Positions 23,998 to 36,043 of a stretch of 41,323 bases of DNA are shown here, one piece after another. The notes beneath the pieces are model-generated. The model had not been told where the DNA came from, searched no databases, and saw only the letters and a program-made list of their open reading frames with translations. Within the stretch, counting starts at the first letter, position 1. Each line of letters starts with the position of its first letter. Made by a program: the position numbers and the translations under genes. This DNA comes from Gammaproteobacteria bacterium (GTDB lineage: Bacteria; Pseudomonadota; Gammaproteobacteria; Steroidobacterales; Steroidobacteraceae), in contig JAFAPI010000220.1 in NCBI GenBank assembly GCA_019247195.1, positions 1-41,323 of the forward strand. Reading direction: 5' to 3'.

Positions 23998-24014
23998 GGG
24001 GGCGCGGCACCCCC
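23998..24014. other. Hairpin between tRNA-Thr and the RND operon
   Basis: GGGGG / CCCCC arms with a seven-base loop. No T-run follows, so a classical terminator is unlikely. It ends 21 bases before the GTG of the adaptor gene and would sit in its mRNA leader. A possible -10 word TAGACT is at 23977-23982. Confidence 0.3.
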
Positions 24015-24035
24015 GCGGACACGAGGAATTCAGCT

Positions 24036-25292
24036 GTGGGTACAAATCCCGAACCACTGCTCGAGCCGGCACCGCGTCACGGTGAGCCCGTGACCTGGAT
24101 CGGCCGCGATCGCGTGCTCGAGCGTGCGCCTGACTCTGAGTCCAGCGGCGCAGTCGCGGAGCCTGCCGGTCCCCAGCGCAACTGGAAGATCCTAGGCGGG
24201 GCCGCGCTCGCCGCCCTGCTCATCCTTTTCCTCGCCTACAAGCTCCTCGGGGGCAGCAAGACGGCCCCCACGACGCTGGCCGACCGCGGCGGCATCCCGC
24301 TGGTGAGCGTGATCGTGCCAGGCCAGCAGGCGGTCACGTCCAACGTGACCTTCACCGGCGCGATCTTCGCGCGCTATGACATGCCCATCGCCAACGAGGG
24401 CGACACCGGCCGTATCACCGCCATCTACGTGGAGGCGGGCGATCACGTACGCCGCGGACAGATCCTCGCCAAGATCGATGACTCGGTCATGGTGCAGCAG
24501 GTCAATCGTCTGGAGGCCGCGCTCGAGCAGGCCAAGGCGCAGGCGGCACTGTCGGCCGCGGAATACCAGCGCGCGCAGGGAGTGGAGGCGGCCGGCGCGC
24601 TGTCGAAGGAGGACATCGAGAAGCGCCGCGCGACCGCGCTCACCGACGCCGCCAATGTGAAGGTGGTCGCCGCGCAGCTCGCCGAGGCACAGGCGCGGCT
24701 CGGCCGCACGCGCATCTCCGCACCGGTCGATGGCACCGTGCTGGCGCGCAAGGCGGAAGTCGGCCAGATCGCCAACCCCGGCGGCGACGCGCTGTTTCGG
24801 GTCGCGAGCGGCGGTGAGGTCGAGATGCGCGGCCAGATCGCCGAGCAGGATCTGGCGCAGCTGAAGACCGGCCAGGAGGCCTCGGTGTACATCACCGGCC
24901 TGCCGCAGGCCTTCACCGGGCGGGTGCGACTGCTCGGAGCGATCATCGATCCGGCCACCCGACTGGGCGAGATCCGCATCCAGCTCAAGCCCGACCCGGC
25001 GCTGCGTCCGGGGGCCTTCGCCCGCGGCGTGGTGACGGTCGCCAAGGCCCAGCGCCCGGTGCTGCCGCAGACCGCCGTGCTGGCGGACAACGGCGGCAGC
25101 TACGTCCTGGTCGTCACCCCCGAGAACAAGGTGGTGCGCCGTCCGGTGCGCGTCTCCGGCACGACCGACACGGGCGTCATCATCGCCGAGGGCCTGACCG
25201 GCAAGGAGCGCGTGGTGGCGACCGCGGCCGGCTTCCTGCGAGATGGCGAGTCGGTGACCGTGGCCGCCCCGTCGGCCGACCGCCGGAGCTGA
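24036..25292 (+). CDS. RND efflux periplasmic adaptor (membrane fusion protein)
   Basis: A 418-residue HlyD/AcrA-type adaptor that bridges the pump at 25296 and an outer-membrane channel. A ~48-residue hydrophilic N-terminal tail is followed by one transmembrane anchor (~49-70), then barrel-sandwich halves (EGDTGRITAIYVEAGDHV and ISAPVDGTVLARKAEVGQ) flanking a coiled-coil hairpin (~155-215). Beta-barrel and membrane-proximal domains follow. The long cytoplasmic tail instead of a signal peptide or lipobox is unusual. GTG start supported by GAGGAA eight bases upstream. It ends 3 bp before the pump gene. Confidence 0.92.
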   Translation: MGTNPEPLLEPAPRHGEPVTWIGRDRVLERAPDSESSGAVAEPAGPQRNWKILGGAALAALLILFLAYKLLGGSKTAPTTLADRGGIPLVSVIVPGQQAVTSNVTFTGAIFARYDMPIANEGDTGRITAIYVEAGDHVRRGQILAKIDDSVMVQQVNRLEAALEQAKAQAALSAAEYQRAQGVEAAGALSKEDIEKRRATALTDAANVKVVAAQLAEAQARLGRTRISAPVDGTVLARKAEVGQIANPGGDALFRVASGGEVEMRGQIAEQDLAQLKTGQEASVYITGLPQAFTGRVRLLGAIIDPATRLGEIRIQLKPDPALRPGAFARGVVTVAKAQRPVLPQTAVLADNGGSYVLVVTPENKVVRRPVRVSGTTDTGVIIAEGLTGKERVVATAAGFLRDGESVTVAAPSADRRS

Positions 25293-25295
25293 GCC

Positions 25296-28200
25296 ATGAG
25301 GAACATGTCCGCCTGGGCGATCCGGCATCCGGTCTCGCCCGTCGTCCTGTTTGTCGTGCTGCTGTTCATGGGGCTGGTGGCCTTCAACCGTCTGCCGCGC
25401 ACCCTCAATCCCGACGTCTCCTTCCCCGGCGTGTCGGTGGTGGTCTCGCAGCCAGGCGCCTCGCCGCAGGAGATCGAGACGCAGATCATGCAGAAGGTCG
25501 AGGCGGCGGTCGCGAGCATCGGCAACATCGAGAACATCACCTCGATCGCCATCGAGGGACAGTCGCGCATCTTCATCGAGTTCGCGATCGGTACGCCGAT
25601 CGACCGCGCCGTCGCCGACGTCCGCGATGCGGTAGCCAAGGTACGGGTCGACCTGCCGCAGGGAATCCAGGAGCCGGTGGTGCAGCGCGTCGACATCGAC
25701 GGCAACCAGATGGCCTTCTACGCCGTCAGCTCCAGCGGCCTGTCCGACGAGGAGGTCTCCTGGTTCGTCGACAACTCCATCAGCAAGCGGCTGCTTGGCA
25801 TCACGGGCGTTGCCCGCGTCTCGCGCGGCGGCGGCGTGAACCGCGAGATCCGTGTGGAGCTCGACCCGGCGCGCATGCAGGCTCTCGGCATCACCGCCGC
25901 ACAGGTCAACCAGCAGCTGCGCGAGCTGAACGTCTCCGCACCGGGCGGCCGCGCCGAGGTCGGCGGGGGCGAACAGGCGATCCGCGTGCTGGGCGAGGCG
26001 CGCACCGCGCGCACGCTCGGGGATACACAGATCATGCTGCCCGGCGGCCGCTTTGCGCGGCTGTCCGATCTCGCCACGGTGCGCGACAGCGTCGGCGAGA
26101 TCCGCTCGATGGCCCGTCTCAACGGACGCCCCGCCACTACCTTCAACATCACCAAGGCCAAGGGCGCCTCCGACGTGAGCGTCATGGCCGAGGTCGACAA
26201 GGAGCTCGACAAGGTCCGCAAGGAGAACCCGCAGGTCACGATCTCGCAGATCTTCTCCACCGTCGACTACACCAAACACACCTATCACTCGGCGATGAGC
26301 GCGCTGGTCGAGGGCTCGATCCTCGCGGTGCTGGTGGTGTTCCTGTTCCTGCGCAACACGCGCGCCACCCTCATCTCCGCACTCGCCATCCCGCTCTCGG
26401 CCATCCCGACCTTCGCCGTGATGCAGTGGATGGACTTCACCCTGAACTCGATCAGCCTGCTGGCGCTGTCGCTGGTGGCCGGCGTGCTGGTCGACGATGC
26501 GATCGTCGAGATCGAGAACATCGTGCGTCACATGCGCATGGGCAAGAGCGGTTTCCAGGCCGCGCTCGATGCGGCCGACGAGATCGGACTGGCGGTCGTC
26601 GCCTGCTCGGCGACCATCATCGCGGTGTTCCTGCCGGTCAGCTTCATGGGCGGCATCACCGGACAGTACTTCAAGCAGTTCGGCCTCACGGTCGCGGCCG
26701 CGGTGTTCTTCTCGCTGCTCGTGGCGCGGCTCATCACGCCGGTCATCGCCGCCTACACCCTGCGCTCGGATTCGCTCGCCGTGCATGGCGATGGTCCGAT
26801 CATGGCCCGCTATCAGCGGCTGCTGCGCTGGGTGGCGGTCCACCGCTGGAAGACCCTCGCAGGCGGCGCGGCCTTCTTCGCCCTGTCCCTGGTCGGGCTG
26901 ATGCTGGTGCCCAAAGCCTTCATTCCGCCCGACGATGAGAGCTTCTCGGAGATCCAGGTGGAGCTCCCGCCGGGCGCCCGCCTCGAGGACACCGGGGCGG
27001 TGACGAGCAAGGTGTATCGCATCCTCTCGCACCAACCCGAGGTCGATCACGTGCTCGAGGTCGTGGGCGGGGATGACTTCGGCGAGGTGCGCAACGCCAG
27101 CGTGGAAGTGGTGCTGGTGCCTCCCGACAAGCGCAAGGCATCGCAGCGGCAATTCGAGGACCGCGTCATCAAGGACCTCGCCGCCATCCCCGACGCCCGC
27201 ATCCACTTCAACCGCGGCGGCAACGGCCGCGACATCGCCATCTTCATCACCGGCGACAACCCGCAGCTGGTGGAGGCCAGCGCCCGCAAGCTGGTCCAGG
27301 AGATGCGCCAGCTGCCGATCCTGCGCGACGCCGGCATCGACGGGGACATGCCGCGCCCGGAGATCCTCATCCACCCGCACCTGGACCTCGCCTCGCAGCT
27401 CGGCGTGACGGTCGCGAGCCTGTCGGAGACGATCCGCATCGCCACCCTGGGCGATCTCGACCAATTCAGCGCCAAGTTCTCCCTCGCCGACCGCCAGGTG
27501 CCGATCCGCGTCAGCCTCGCGGAAGACGCGCGCCGCGACCTCTCCACCCTCGAGAACCTGCCGGTGCCGACCGCGAGCGGGGCGGCGGTACCGCTCAAAG
27601 CGGTCGCCGACATCACCTTCGGCGAGGGTCCCACCCGCGTGCGTCGCTACAACCAGGCGCGCCGCCTGTCGGTGGTCGCGGACCTGAACGGCGTCGAGCT
27701 CGGCACCGCCATGGACAAGATCCAGGCGCTGCCGGCGCTGAAGAACCTGCCCGCCGGCGTGCACCAGGTCAACGTCGGCGATGCCAAGTACATGGCGGAG
27801 CTCGTCACCAACTTCCTCATCGCCATGGTGACGGGCGTCCTCATGGTGTTCGCCGTACTGGTGCTGCTGTTCGCCCGCGTGCTGCAGCCGATCACCATTC
27901 TCTCGTCGCTACCACTCTCGATCGGGGGGGCGGTGGCCGCACTCATGCTGAGCAACAACGCGCTGTCCCTCGGGGCGATGATCGGTTTCCTGATGCTGAT
28001 GGGCATCGTGGCCAAGAACTCGATCCTGCTGGTTGACTTCGCCATCGAGGAGATGCGTGGCGGCAGCGATCGACTCACGGCGATCCTCGAGGCGGCGCAC
28101 AAGCGGGCCCGGCCGATCGTCATGACGACGGTGGCGATGGTCGCCGGGATGCTGCCGGTCGCCATCGGCATCGGCGGCGACACCTCCTTCCGTCAGCCGA

Positions 28201-28382
28201 TGGCGGTGGCGGTGATCGGCGGCCTGATCACCTCGACCGCGCTCACGCTCGTCATCGTCCCGGCCGCCTTCACGGTGATCGATGACCTCGAGCGCTGGCT
28301 CGGACCAAAGTTCGGCCGCGTGCTCACCTCGCAGCCGACACCCACTCCGCCGGCCGGGACCCGCCCGCAGCCCGTAAACTAG
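25296..28382 (+). CDS. RND efflux transporter permease (AcrB/MexB superfamily)
   Basis: A 1028-residue, 12-helix inner-membrane proton-driven exporter. Two large periplasmic loops follow TM1 and TM7. The proton-relay Asp pair D400-D401 is in TM4 (GVLVDDAIVEIEN) and the TM10 lysine is Lys907 (AKNSILLVDF). The N-terminus (AWAIRHPVSPVVLF) marks a subgroup distinct from classical AcrB. Substrates are unknown. It is transcribed with the adaptor upstream; no TolC-type channel is encoded here, so one from elsewhere must serve. The LpxL-type gene starts immediately downstream. Confidence 0.95.
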   Translation: MRNMSAWAIRHPVSPVVLFVVLLFMGLVAFNRLPRTLNPDVSFPGVSVVVSQPGASPQEIETQIMQKVEAAVASIGNIENITSIAIEGQSRIFIEFAIGTPIDRAVADVRDAVAKVRVDLPQGIQEPVVQRVDIDGNQMAFYAVSSSGLSDEEVSWFVDNSISKRLLGITGVARVSRGGGVNREIRVELDPARMQALGITAAQVNQQLRELNVSAPGGRAEVGGGEQAIRVLGEARTARTLGDTQIMLPGGRFARLSDLATVRDSVGEIRSMARLNGRPATTFNITKAKGASDVSVMAEVDKELDKVRKENPQVTISQIFSTVDYTKHTYHSAMSALVEGSILAVLVVFLFLRNTRATLISALAIPLSAIPTFAVMQWMDFTLNSISLLALSLVAGVLVDDAIVEIENIVRHMRMGKSGFQAALDAADEIGLAVVACSATIIAVFLPVSFMGGITGQYFKQFGLTVAAAVFFSLLVARLITPVIAAYTLRSDSLAVHGDGPIMARYQRLLRWVAVHRWKTLAGGAAFFALSLVGLMLVPKAFIPPDDESFSEIQVELPPGARLEDTGAVTSKVYRILSHQPEVDHVLEVVGGDDFGEVRNASVEVVLVPPDKRKASQRQFEDRVIKDLAAIPDARIHFNRGGNGRDIAIFITGDNPQLVEASARKLVQEMRQLPILRDAGIDGDMPRPEILIHPHLDLASQLGVTVASLSETIRIATLGDLDQFSAKFSLADRQVPIRVSLAEDARRDLSTLENLPVPTASGAAVPLKAVADITFGEGPTRVRRYNQARRLSVVADLNGVELGTAMDKIQALPALKNLPAGVHQVNVGDAKYMAELVTNFLIAMVTGVLMVFAVLVLLFARVLQPITILSSLPLSIGGAVAALMLSNNALSLGAMIGFLMLMGIVAKNSILLVDFAIEEMRGGSDRLTAILEAAHKRARPIVMTTVAMVAGMLPVAIGIGGDTSFRQPMAVAVIGGLITSTALTLVIVPAAFTVIDDLERWLGPKFGRVLTSQPTPTPPAGTRPQPVN
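28375..28380 (+). promoter_or_regulatory. Candidate -10 box before the LpxL-type gene
   Basis: TAAACT within GTAAACTAG overlaps the end of the RND gene, including two bases of its TAG stop. It lies eight bases before ATG 28389. The sequence context is almost the same as before metG. Confidence 0.4.
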
Positions 28383-28388
28383 GGCGTG

Positions 28389-29330
28389 ATGCTCAACGAG
28401 GCTCCGGAGCTCGGCACCGACCGCTCCGCAGCCCCGCCGCCACCCCGGCCACCGGTGTGGTGGGCGCGGCTGCTCGCACGCGTGCCGCTGCGCGTGCTGT
28501 ACGGCTTCGCCACCCTGGCGGGGTGGCTCACGGTGCGCGTCTATCCCTACCGCGCGGGTCTGATCCGCGCCAGCCTCGCCACGGCGTTTCCGGAGTTGGA
28601 CGCGGCGCAGCTCAAGGCAGTCATGGCGCGCTATTACCACGGCTTCGCGCAGATGCTCGTCGAGATCGTCAAGTCGAGCGCGATGCCCGCCGAGGAATTC
28701 CGCCGCCGCGTGACGGCCGAGAACCTGGAGCTGGCGCGGGCGCACCTCGACCAGGGACGGCCGGTACTCCTGGTCGCCGCGCACCAGTGCAACTGGGAGT
28801 GGATGCTGCTCGCCCTGGCCGTGCAGCTGGGCTACCCGGTCGATGCAGCCTACAAGCCGCTGGTGAACGACTGGGCCGAGCGCGAGATGAAGACGATCCG
28901 CAGCCGCTTCGGGACTCGCCTCGTGCCCGCCCAGGAGCTGCTGGCGGACATCCTGCGTCGCCGCGGCGTGGTGCGCGCGGTGGCCATGGTCGCCGACCAG
29001 GAGCCGACCACGAGCGAGCGCAAGCACTGGACGCGCTTCCTCAACCGCGAGACCGCGTTCTACATGGGACCGGAGGAGATCGCGCGCGTCACGCGCTTCC
29101 CGACGTTCTTCATCGGCCTGCGCCGCACCGCGCGCGGCCACTATGCGATGCATCTCACCCCGCTCACGGTGGCCGGCGAGGCCCTGCCCGCCGGGGCGCT
29201 CACCGAGCGGTACGTGCGGCTCGTCGAGGCGCAGATCCGCGCCGCGCCGGCCGACTGGCCGTGGTCTCACAAGCGCTGGAAACTGAAGCGCTCGGTTTAT
29301 CAGGCGCGCGCCGGCGCGCGCCCGGGGTGA
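28389..29330 (+). CDS. LpxL/HtrB-family lipid A acyltransferase
   Basis: A 313-residue inner-membrane late acyltransferase of lipid A synthesis. The catalytic H(X)4E motif HQCNWE has His132 and Glu137. Other family features are the N-terminal hydrophobic segment, AMVADQEPT, the FLNRETAFYMGPEEIARVT stretch and the C-terminal PWSHKRWKLKR. It could also acylate ornithine lipids or similar acceptors. ATG 28389 is chosen; a GTG at 28386 adds one residue. Only six bases separate the pump stop from the GTG, yet a -10-like TAAACT suggests its own promoter. Confidence 0.9.
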   Translation: MLNEAPELGTDRSAAPPPPRPPVWWARLLARVPLRVLYGFATLAGWLTVRVYPYRAGLIRASLATAFPELDAAQLKAVMARYYHGFAQMLVEIVKSSAMPAEEFRRRVTAENLELARAHLDQGRPVLLVAAHQCNWEWMLLALAVQLGYPVDAAYKPLVNDWAEREMKTIRSRFGTRLVPAQELLADILRRRGVVRAVAMVADQEPTTSERKHWTRFLNRETAFYMGPEEIARVTRFPTFFIGLRRTARGHYAMHLTPLTVAGEALPAGALTERYVRLVEAQIRAAPADWPWSHKRWKLKRSVYQARAGARPG

Positions 29331-29341
29331 GGCAGAGAGCA

Positions 29342-29363
29342 GCCCGCACTTCCCTGTGCGGGC
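29342..29363. terminator. Strong hairpin after the LpxL-type gene
   Basis: Perfect 8-bp arms GCCCGCAC / GTGCGGGC with a six-base loop start 12 bases after the TGA at 29328-29330. The position suggests transcription termination or 3'-end protection, but no T-tract follows. It is the first of three hairpins in the 211-262 bp before the next gene. Confidence 0.45.
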
Positions 29364-29404
29364 GGCTCCGGGGGAGTACCACGTCCTCTGCGCCGACGCG
29401 TTCG

Positions 29405-29440
29405 GCCGGGCGCACTGCGTAAGTGCCTGACGCGCCCGGC
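29405..29440. other. Long stem-loop in intergenic region
   Basis: Perfect 9-bp arms GCCGGGCGC / GCGCCCGGC enclose an 18-base loop. Within it CACT / AGTG (29413-29416 and 29422-29425) could form an alternative inner stem. It may be part of a structured leader RNA of the downstream haem-barrel gene, or a small RNA. Confidence 0.4.
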
Positions 29441-29471
29441 GCGGTTCGCTGCCCGCGCGGAAAATATTCCA

Positions 29472-29489
29472 GGGGGAACGGAAACCCCC
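29472..29489. other. Third hairpin in the same intergenic region
   Basis: GGGGG / CCCCC arms with an eight-base purine-rich loop (AACGGAAA). It is preceded by an AT patch (GGAAAATATTCC, itself an imperfect palindrome) that stands out in this GC-rich region and could hold a promoter or protein site. Confidence 0.35.
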
Positions 29490-29592
29490 GGCCGCCGCCA
29501 GCCGCACCCACGCCCGTACCAGCCAGTCACGGGACGGTCACATGCACCAGGGGCGGCTATTGCTGCAGAACGTTACGTCAAAGTGCGCGGCC

Positions 29593-30669
29593 ATGCCGCG
29601 CGCGCTGACGCTGGCGCTCCTCGCACTCCTTGCGCACCCGTCCGTCCACGCCGAGCCCTACCTGGCCGTCGCCAACGGCCTCAAGTGCGCGCAGTGCCAT
29701 GTCAACCCCACCGGCGGCAGCATGCGCACCGTGTTCGGCAACGTCTGGTCGCAGACCCAGCTCCCGGCCCATGCGCTGAAACTCGCCGACACGCCCTGGA
29801 CCGGCCAGCTCGGCCGCTATCTCGCGGTGGGCGCGGATCTGCGTTACGACTTCCTCGAAACCGTCACCGGCACCGACACCACACGCCGCGGCGAGTTCGC
29901 CGACTCGCACGTGTATCTCGGGGTGAACGTGGTGCCGGATCGGCTGCTGCTCTATGCCGACGAGCAGGTGACCCCGGGCTCGCCACAGAACCGCGAGGCG
30001 TGGGCGCTCTTCTGGGCGGCCGACCACAGCTGGTACGTCAAGGCGGGCGAGATGTACCTGCCCTTCGGGCTGCGGCTGCAGGACCAGACCGCGCTGGTGC
30101 GCGAGGCGACCGGCATCGACATGACGGTGCCGGGACGGGGTGTGGAGCTGGGCTGGCTCAAGGAGCATTGGGACGCGCAGCTCGCCTTGAGCAATGGCCC
30201 CTTCGAACCGGGGACGCGCGGCAGCGGGCGCGACGTCACCGCCAACCTCGCCTACGTCGAGAGTGGCTGGCGGCTCGGCCTCGCCGCGGACGACAACCAG
30301 GCGCGACTGGGCGGCCCGCGCCAGGCGCTGGGCCTCTTCGGCGGCCTGAAGACGGGGCCGGTGACGTGGCTGGCGGAGGCGGACCTGGTCGATGATCGCA
30401 GCGTGCCGGGAGAGCCCCACCGACTGGCCGGGCTCCTCGAGGCCGATTACTTCCCGGCGCGCGGCCAGAGCATCAAGCTGAGTGCGGAGTTCCTGGATCC
30501 GGACCGCGCCGCGACGCGTCAGCAGTTCGGCCGCTTCAGCGCCGTGTACGAGCTGACGCCGGTGCAGTTCGTGCAGTTGCGCCTCGGGGCGCGCCTCTAC
30601 GCTGCGCCCGCGGGCGAACCGATCGGGCGACTGCGCTTCTACTTCATCGAGCTACACGGGTTTTTCTGA
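29593..30669 (+). CDS. Exported mono-haem c-type protein with predicted outer-membrane beta-barrel
   Basis: A 358-residue protein. The Sec signal peptide at ~1-20 (cleavage after SVHA) is followed at once by a single haem c motif CAQCH (32-36) and NPTGGSMR. The remaining ~300 residues have alternating hydrophobic/aromatic strands ([33 protein letters not shown] end) and finish with Phe, as outer-membrane barrels do. A porin-like barrel with an N-terminal haem suggests electron transfer at the outer membrane, but no partner cytochrome is nearby. An ATG at 29542 would add 17 residues; 29593 gives the better signal peptide. Its 3' end overlaps ispH on the other strand by 18 bases. Confidence 0.75.
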   Translation: MPRALTLALLALLAHPSVHAEPYLAVANGLKCAQCHVNPTGGSMRTVFGNVWSQTQLPAHALKLADTPWTGQLGRYLAVGADLRYDFLETVTGTDTTRRGEFADSHVYLGVNVVPDRLLLYADEQVTPGSPQNREAWALFWAADHSWYVKAGEMYLPFGLRLQDQTALVREATGIDMTVPGRGVELGWLKEHWDAQLALSNGPFEPGTRGSGRDVTANLAYVESGWRLGLAADDNQARLGGPRQALGLFGGLKTGPVTWLAEADLVDDRSVPGEPHRLAGLLEADYFPARGQSIKLSAEFLDPDRAATRQQFGRFSAVYELTPVQFVQLRLGARLYAAPAGEPIGRLRFYFIELHGFF

Positions 30670-31605
30670 GCCCGGGCGCAGCTCCCGCGGCAGCGGGAAG
30701 AACACGCGCTCCTCGCGCCCCACGACCTCGCGCGGCGCCCGTCCGCCCCAGGCTACGAGCTGCGCGATGACCTGCTGCACGAGCAGCTCGGGCGCCGAGG
30801 CGCCCGCCGTCACGCCCACGGCGCGCTTGCCGGTGAACCAGTCGGCGCGCAGGTCCTGCGGACCGTCGATGAGGTAGCCGGCCACTCCGGCCCGGTCGGC
30901 GAGCTCACGCAGGCGGTTGGAGTTGGAGCTGGTGCGCGAACCGACCACCAGCAGCACGTCGCACTGCTCGAGGAGGCGCTTGACGGCGTCCTGGCGGTTC
31001 TGGGTGGCGTAGCAGATGTCCTCGCGCCGCGGGGTCACGAGCCCGGGGAAGCGCTCGCGCAGCGCGGCGACGATCTCCGCGGTGTCATCCACCGAGAGGG
31101 TGGTCTGCGTCACGAAGGCGAGGCGCCCGGCGTCGCGCACCTCGAGCCCGCCCACGTCGGCGAGGTTCTCGATGAGGTGGATGCGGCCGCCGCCGCGTGC
31201 ATCGAAACGCCCCATCGTGCCCTCGACCTCAGGGTGACCGGCATGACCGATGAGCAGCACGTCACGGCCCTCGCGCGCGTAGCGCTGCACCTCCATGTGC
31301 ACCTTGGTGACCAGCGGACAGGTGGCATCGAACACCGTGAGAGCGCGTTGCCGGGCCGCCTCCTCCACCGCACTCGACACGCCGTGGGCGGAAAAGATGA
31401 CCGTGCCGCCGACCGGCACCTCGCTCAGCTCATCGACGAACACCGCCCCGAGCCCGCGCAGCCGCTCCACCACGTGGCGGTTGTGCACCACCTCGTGGCG
31501 CACGTAGATCGGCGGCCCGAAGAGCTCGAGCGCCCGCTCGACGATCTCGATGGCCCGGTCGACACCGGCACAGAAGCCGCGCGGGTTGGCGAGCAGGATG
31601 TCCAT
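30652..31605 (-). CDS. ispH: 4-hydroxy-3-methylbut-2-enyl diphosphate reductase
   Basis: Last enzyme of the MEP isoprenoid pathway, a 4Fe-4S reductase giving IPP and DMAPP (317 residues). Cluster ligands Cys12, Cys96 and Cys198 are present, as are the substrate residues His41, His74, His124 and Glu126, TQTT and SSNSNRL. The ATG at 31605 overlaps the lspA stop by one base (TGATG). In many gammaproteobacteria fkpB lies between lspA and ispH; here it is absent. The C-terminus overlaps the convergent haem-barrel gene by 18 bases. Confidence 0.97.
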   Translation of the reverse strand: MDILLANPRGFCAGVDRAIEIVERALELFGPPIYVRHEVVHNRHVVERLRGLGAVFVDELSEVPVGGTVIFSAHGVSSAVEEAARQRALTVFDATCPLVTKVHMEVQRYAREGRDVLLIGHAGHPEVEGTMGRFDARGGGRIHLIENLADVGGLEVRDAGRLAFVTQTTLSVDDTAEIVAALRERFPGLVTPRREDICYATQNRQDAVKRLLEQCDVLLVVGSRTSSNSNRLRELADRAGVAGYLIDGPQDLRADWFTGKRAVGVTAGASAPELLVQQVIAQLVAWGGRAPREVVGREERVFFPLPRELRPGSEKPV

Positions 31606-32116
31606 CAGGACGGCCGGTGCCGGCTCTCGCGCCAGGCGTCCAGCAGCAGCAGCGCGGCTCCGACGGTGATGGCCGAGTCGGCCACGTTGAAGGCCGGAAA
31701 ATAGTGCTGCTGCCAGTGCACGTGCACAAAGTCCACCACCCGCCCGTGCAGCAGCCGGTCGAGCATGTTGCCCAACGCACCACCGGCGATCAGTGCCAGC
31801 GCGGCGGCGAGCAGGCGCTCACGAGCCGCGTGCAAGCGCCGCAGCCAGGCGATCAGCACCACGCTCACCGCGAGCGCGAGCCCGATGAACACCCAGCGCT
31901 GCCAGCCCGCCGCACCGGCGAGGAAGCTGAACGCTGCTCCCGTGTTGTAGGTGAGGATGAGGTCGAGCACGGGCAGCACGTGCACCCGCTCAAAGAGGCC
32001 GAAGTGGTGCACGACCCACGCCTTCACCAGCTGGTCGGCGCCGATCACTGCCGCGGTCAGCGGCAGCCAGCGCCAGCCGCTCGCCGCAAGCGGCGGTCCC
32101 GGCGGCCGAGCCACAC

Positions 32117-32120
<4 letters not shown>
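31605..32120 (-). CDS. lspA: Lipoprotein signal peptidase (signal peptidase II)
   Basis: Inner-membrane aspartic protease that cuts the signal peptide of prolipoproteins (171 residues, four hydrophobic segments). The catalytic aspartates are Asp130 in RVVDFV and Asp148 in FNVADS; GNMLDR is also conserved. The ATG at 32120 overlaps the ileS stop (ATGA), and its own stop overlaps the ispH start. Confidence 0.97.
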
Positions 32121-34930
<2,810 letters not shown>

Positions 34931-34938
34931 GTTAGTCG

Positions 34939-35862
34939 TCAGATTCCCAGCACGTGCCGCGCCGCGTGCGCGTCACGATGCATCTGCGCGGTAAGCGCCT
35001 CGAGCGAGTCGAACTGCACCTCATCGCGCAGCTTCGCCACAAACTCCACCTCGAGCTCGCGCCCGTAGAGCTCGCCTTCGAAGTCGAAGACGTGCGCCTC
35101 GAGCAGCGCCTCCCGCCCCCCGACGGTCGGGCGCGTCCCGAGGCTCGTCACCGCCGGCAACGCCTCGGCGGCGATGCCATGAACCCGCGCGGCGAAGATG
35201 CCATGCACCGGGGAGCGGCGGCGCTCGATGCGCAGGTTGGCGGTCGGAAACCCCAGCGTTCGCCCGAGGCGTTCGCCGGCAACGACACGTCCGCGCATCG
35301 ACCAGGGCCGCCCCAGGGCCCGCGCCGCGGGCAGGAACTCCCCGGCCGCGAGCGCGGCGCGGATCGCGCTGCTGCTGACGCGCTCGCCCCCGAGTGTCAC
35401 CGGGGGCAGGACCTGCACCTTAAAACCGAGCCGGCGGCCCGCGTCCGCGAGCGCCTCGACGTCGCCTTCGCCGCGCCGTCCAAAGCGGAAGTCGTGTCCT
35501 ACCAGTACCGCCTGCGCGCGCAACTGCCCGGCCAGCAGTTCGGCGAAAGCCGCCGCCGGAAGATTACGTAAAGCCTCGTTGAAGCGCAGCAGGCACAACG
35601 TGTCCAGGCCACTTGGCGCGAGCAGTCGCCAGCGCTCGCGAAAGCTCGTGAGCCGGGGCGGCGGGTCCGTCGGCTGCAGGAACTCACGCGGCAGGGGCTC
35701 GAAGGAGACGAGCCAGGCCGGCAGCGCACTCGCCCGGGCGAGCTCCAAGAGGTGCGCGATGAGGGCCTGGTGACCCCGGTGCAGGCCATCATATGCCCCC
35801 ACGGTCAAAACGCAGGGCCCCGGGGGCGGTCTCAGACCGCTGAGTCCACGGATCAGCCGCAT
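34939..35862 (-). CDS. ribF: Bifunctional riboflavin kinase / FAD synthetase
   Basis: Makes FMN and then FAD from riboflavin (307 residues). The N-terminal nucleotidyltransferase domain has [13 protein letters not shown] (HxGH-like) and a [10 protein letters not shown] segment. The C-terminal kinase domain has [11 protein letters not shown] and the conserved [10 protein letters not shown]...LEAHVFDF block. The family's usual GNFDGVH reads GAYDGLH here. It is the first gene of the operon with ileS-lspA-ispH and is divergent from rpsT; murJ, a frequent neighbour, is not present. Confidence 0.96.
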   Translation of the reverse strand: MRLIRGLSGLRPPPGPCVLTVGAYDGLHRGHQALIAHLLELARASALPAWLVSFEPLPREFLQPTDPPPRLTSFRERWRLLAPSGLDTLCLLRFNEALRNLPAAAFAELLAGQLRAQAVLVGHDFRFGRRGEGDVEALADAGRRLGFKVQVLPPVTLGGERVSSSAIRAALAAGEFLPAARALGRPWSMRGRVVAGERLGRTLGFPTANLRIERRRSPVHGIFAARVHGIAAEALPAVTSLGTRPTVGGREALLEAHVFDFEGELYGRELEVEFVAKLRDEVQFDSLEALTAQMHRDAHAARHVLGI

Positions 35863-35877
35863 CGATATAAGTTTCTG

Positions 35878-35896
35878 ACTTTACTAAAAATAAAGT
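35878..35896. promoter_or_regulatory. AT-rich inverted repeat in the ribF/rpsT divergent region
   Basis: ACTTTA / TAAAGT arms around a seven-base A-rich loop lie 16 bases upstream of the ribF ATG. This is the most AT-rich patch of the intergenic region, likely part of the ribF promoter or an operator. No RFN (FMN riboswitch) pattern was seen. Confidence 0.35.
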
Positions 35897-35978
35897 ACAT
35901 CCCTAGGATGAGCTGACCGTCCATAGCCAGTTTATGTGAACGCGATCCGCTCTGCTTCGGCCGCCCTCCCGCTCCGCG

Positions 35979-36007
35979 TTGACAAGCACCCCCCCGCTGC
36001 GCAGACT
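35979..36007 (+). promoter_or_regulatory. rpsT sigma70 promoter
   Basis: TTGACA (35979-35984), a 17-base spacer and CAGACT (36002-36007) lie 37 bases before the TTG start. The short leader holds a GCCCC / GGGGC hairpin and GGAG. Confidence 0.65.
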
Positions 36008-36043
36008 ACCGCCCCCCGAGCGGGGCCCAGACCGGAGATAGCG

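Noticed and set aside
24192..27764. 1190-codon open frame on the minus strand, antisense to the RND adaptor and pump genes
   Set aside because: The protein is His/Arg/Asp/Gly-rich without recognisable domains and mirrors the codon pattern of the strongly supported RND genes. Such antisense frames are common at this GC content.
29331..29541. Cobalamin or c-di-GMP riboswitch before the haem-barrel gene
   Set aside because: Hairpins are present, but the conserved core sequences of either class are not seen.
35863..36043. FMN riboswitch between ribF and rpsT
   Set aside because: None of the conserved RFN segments could be recognised, and ribF in this operon type is not usually riboswitch-controlled.
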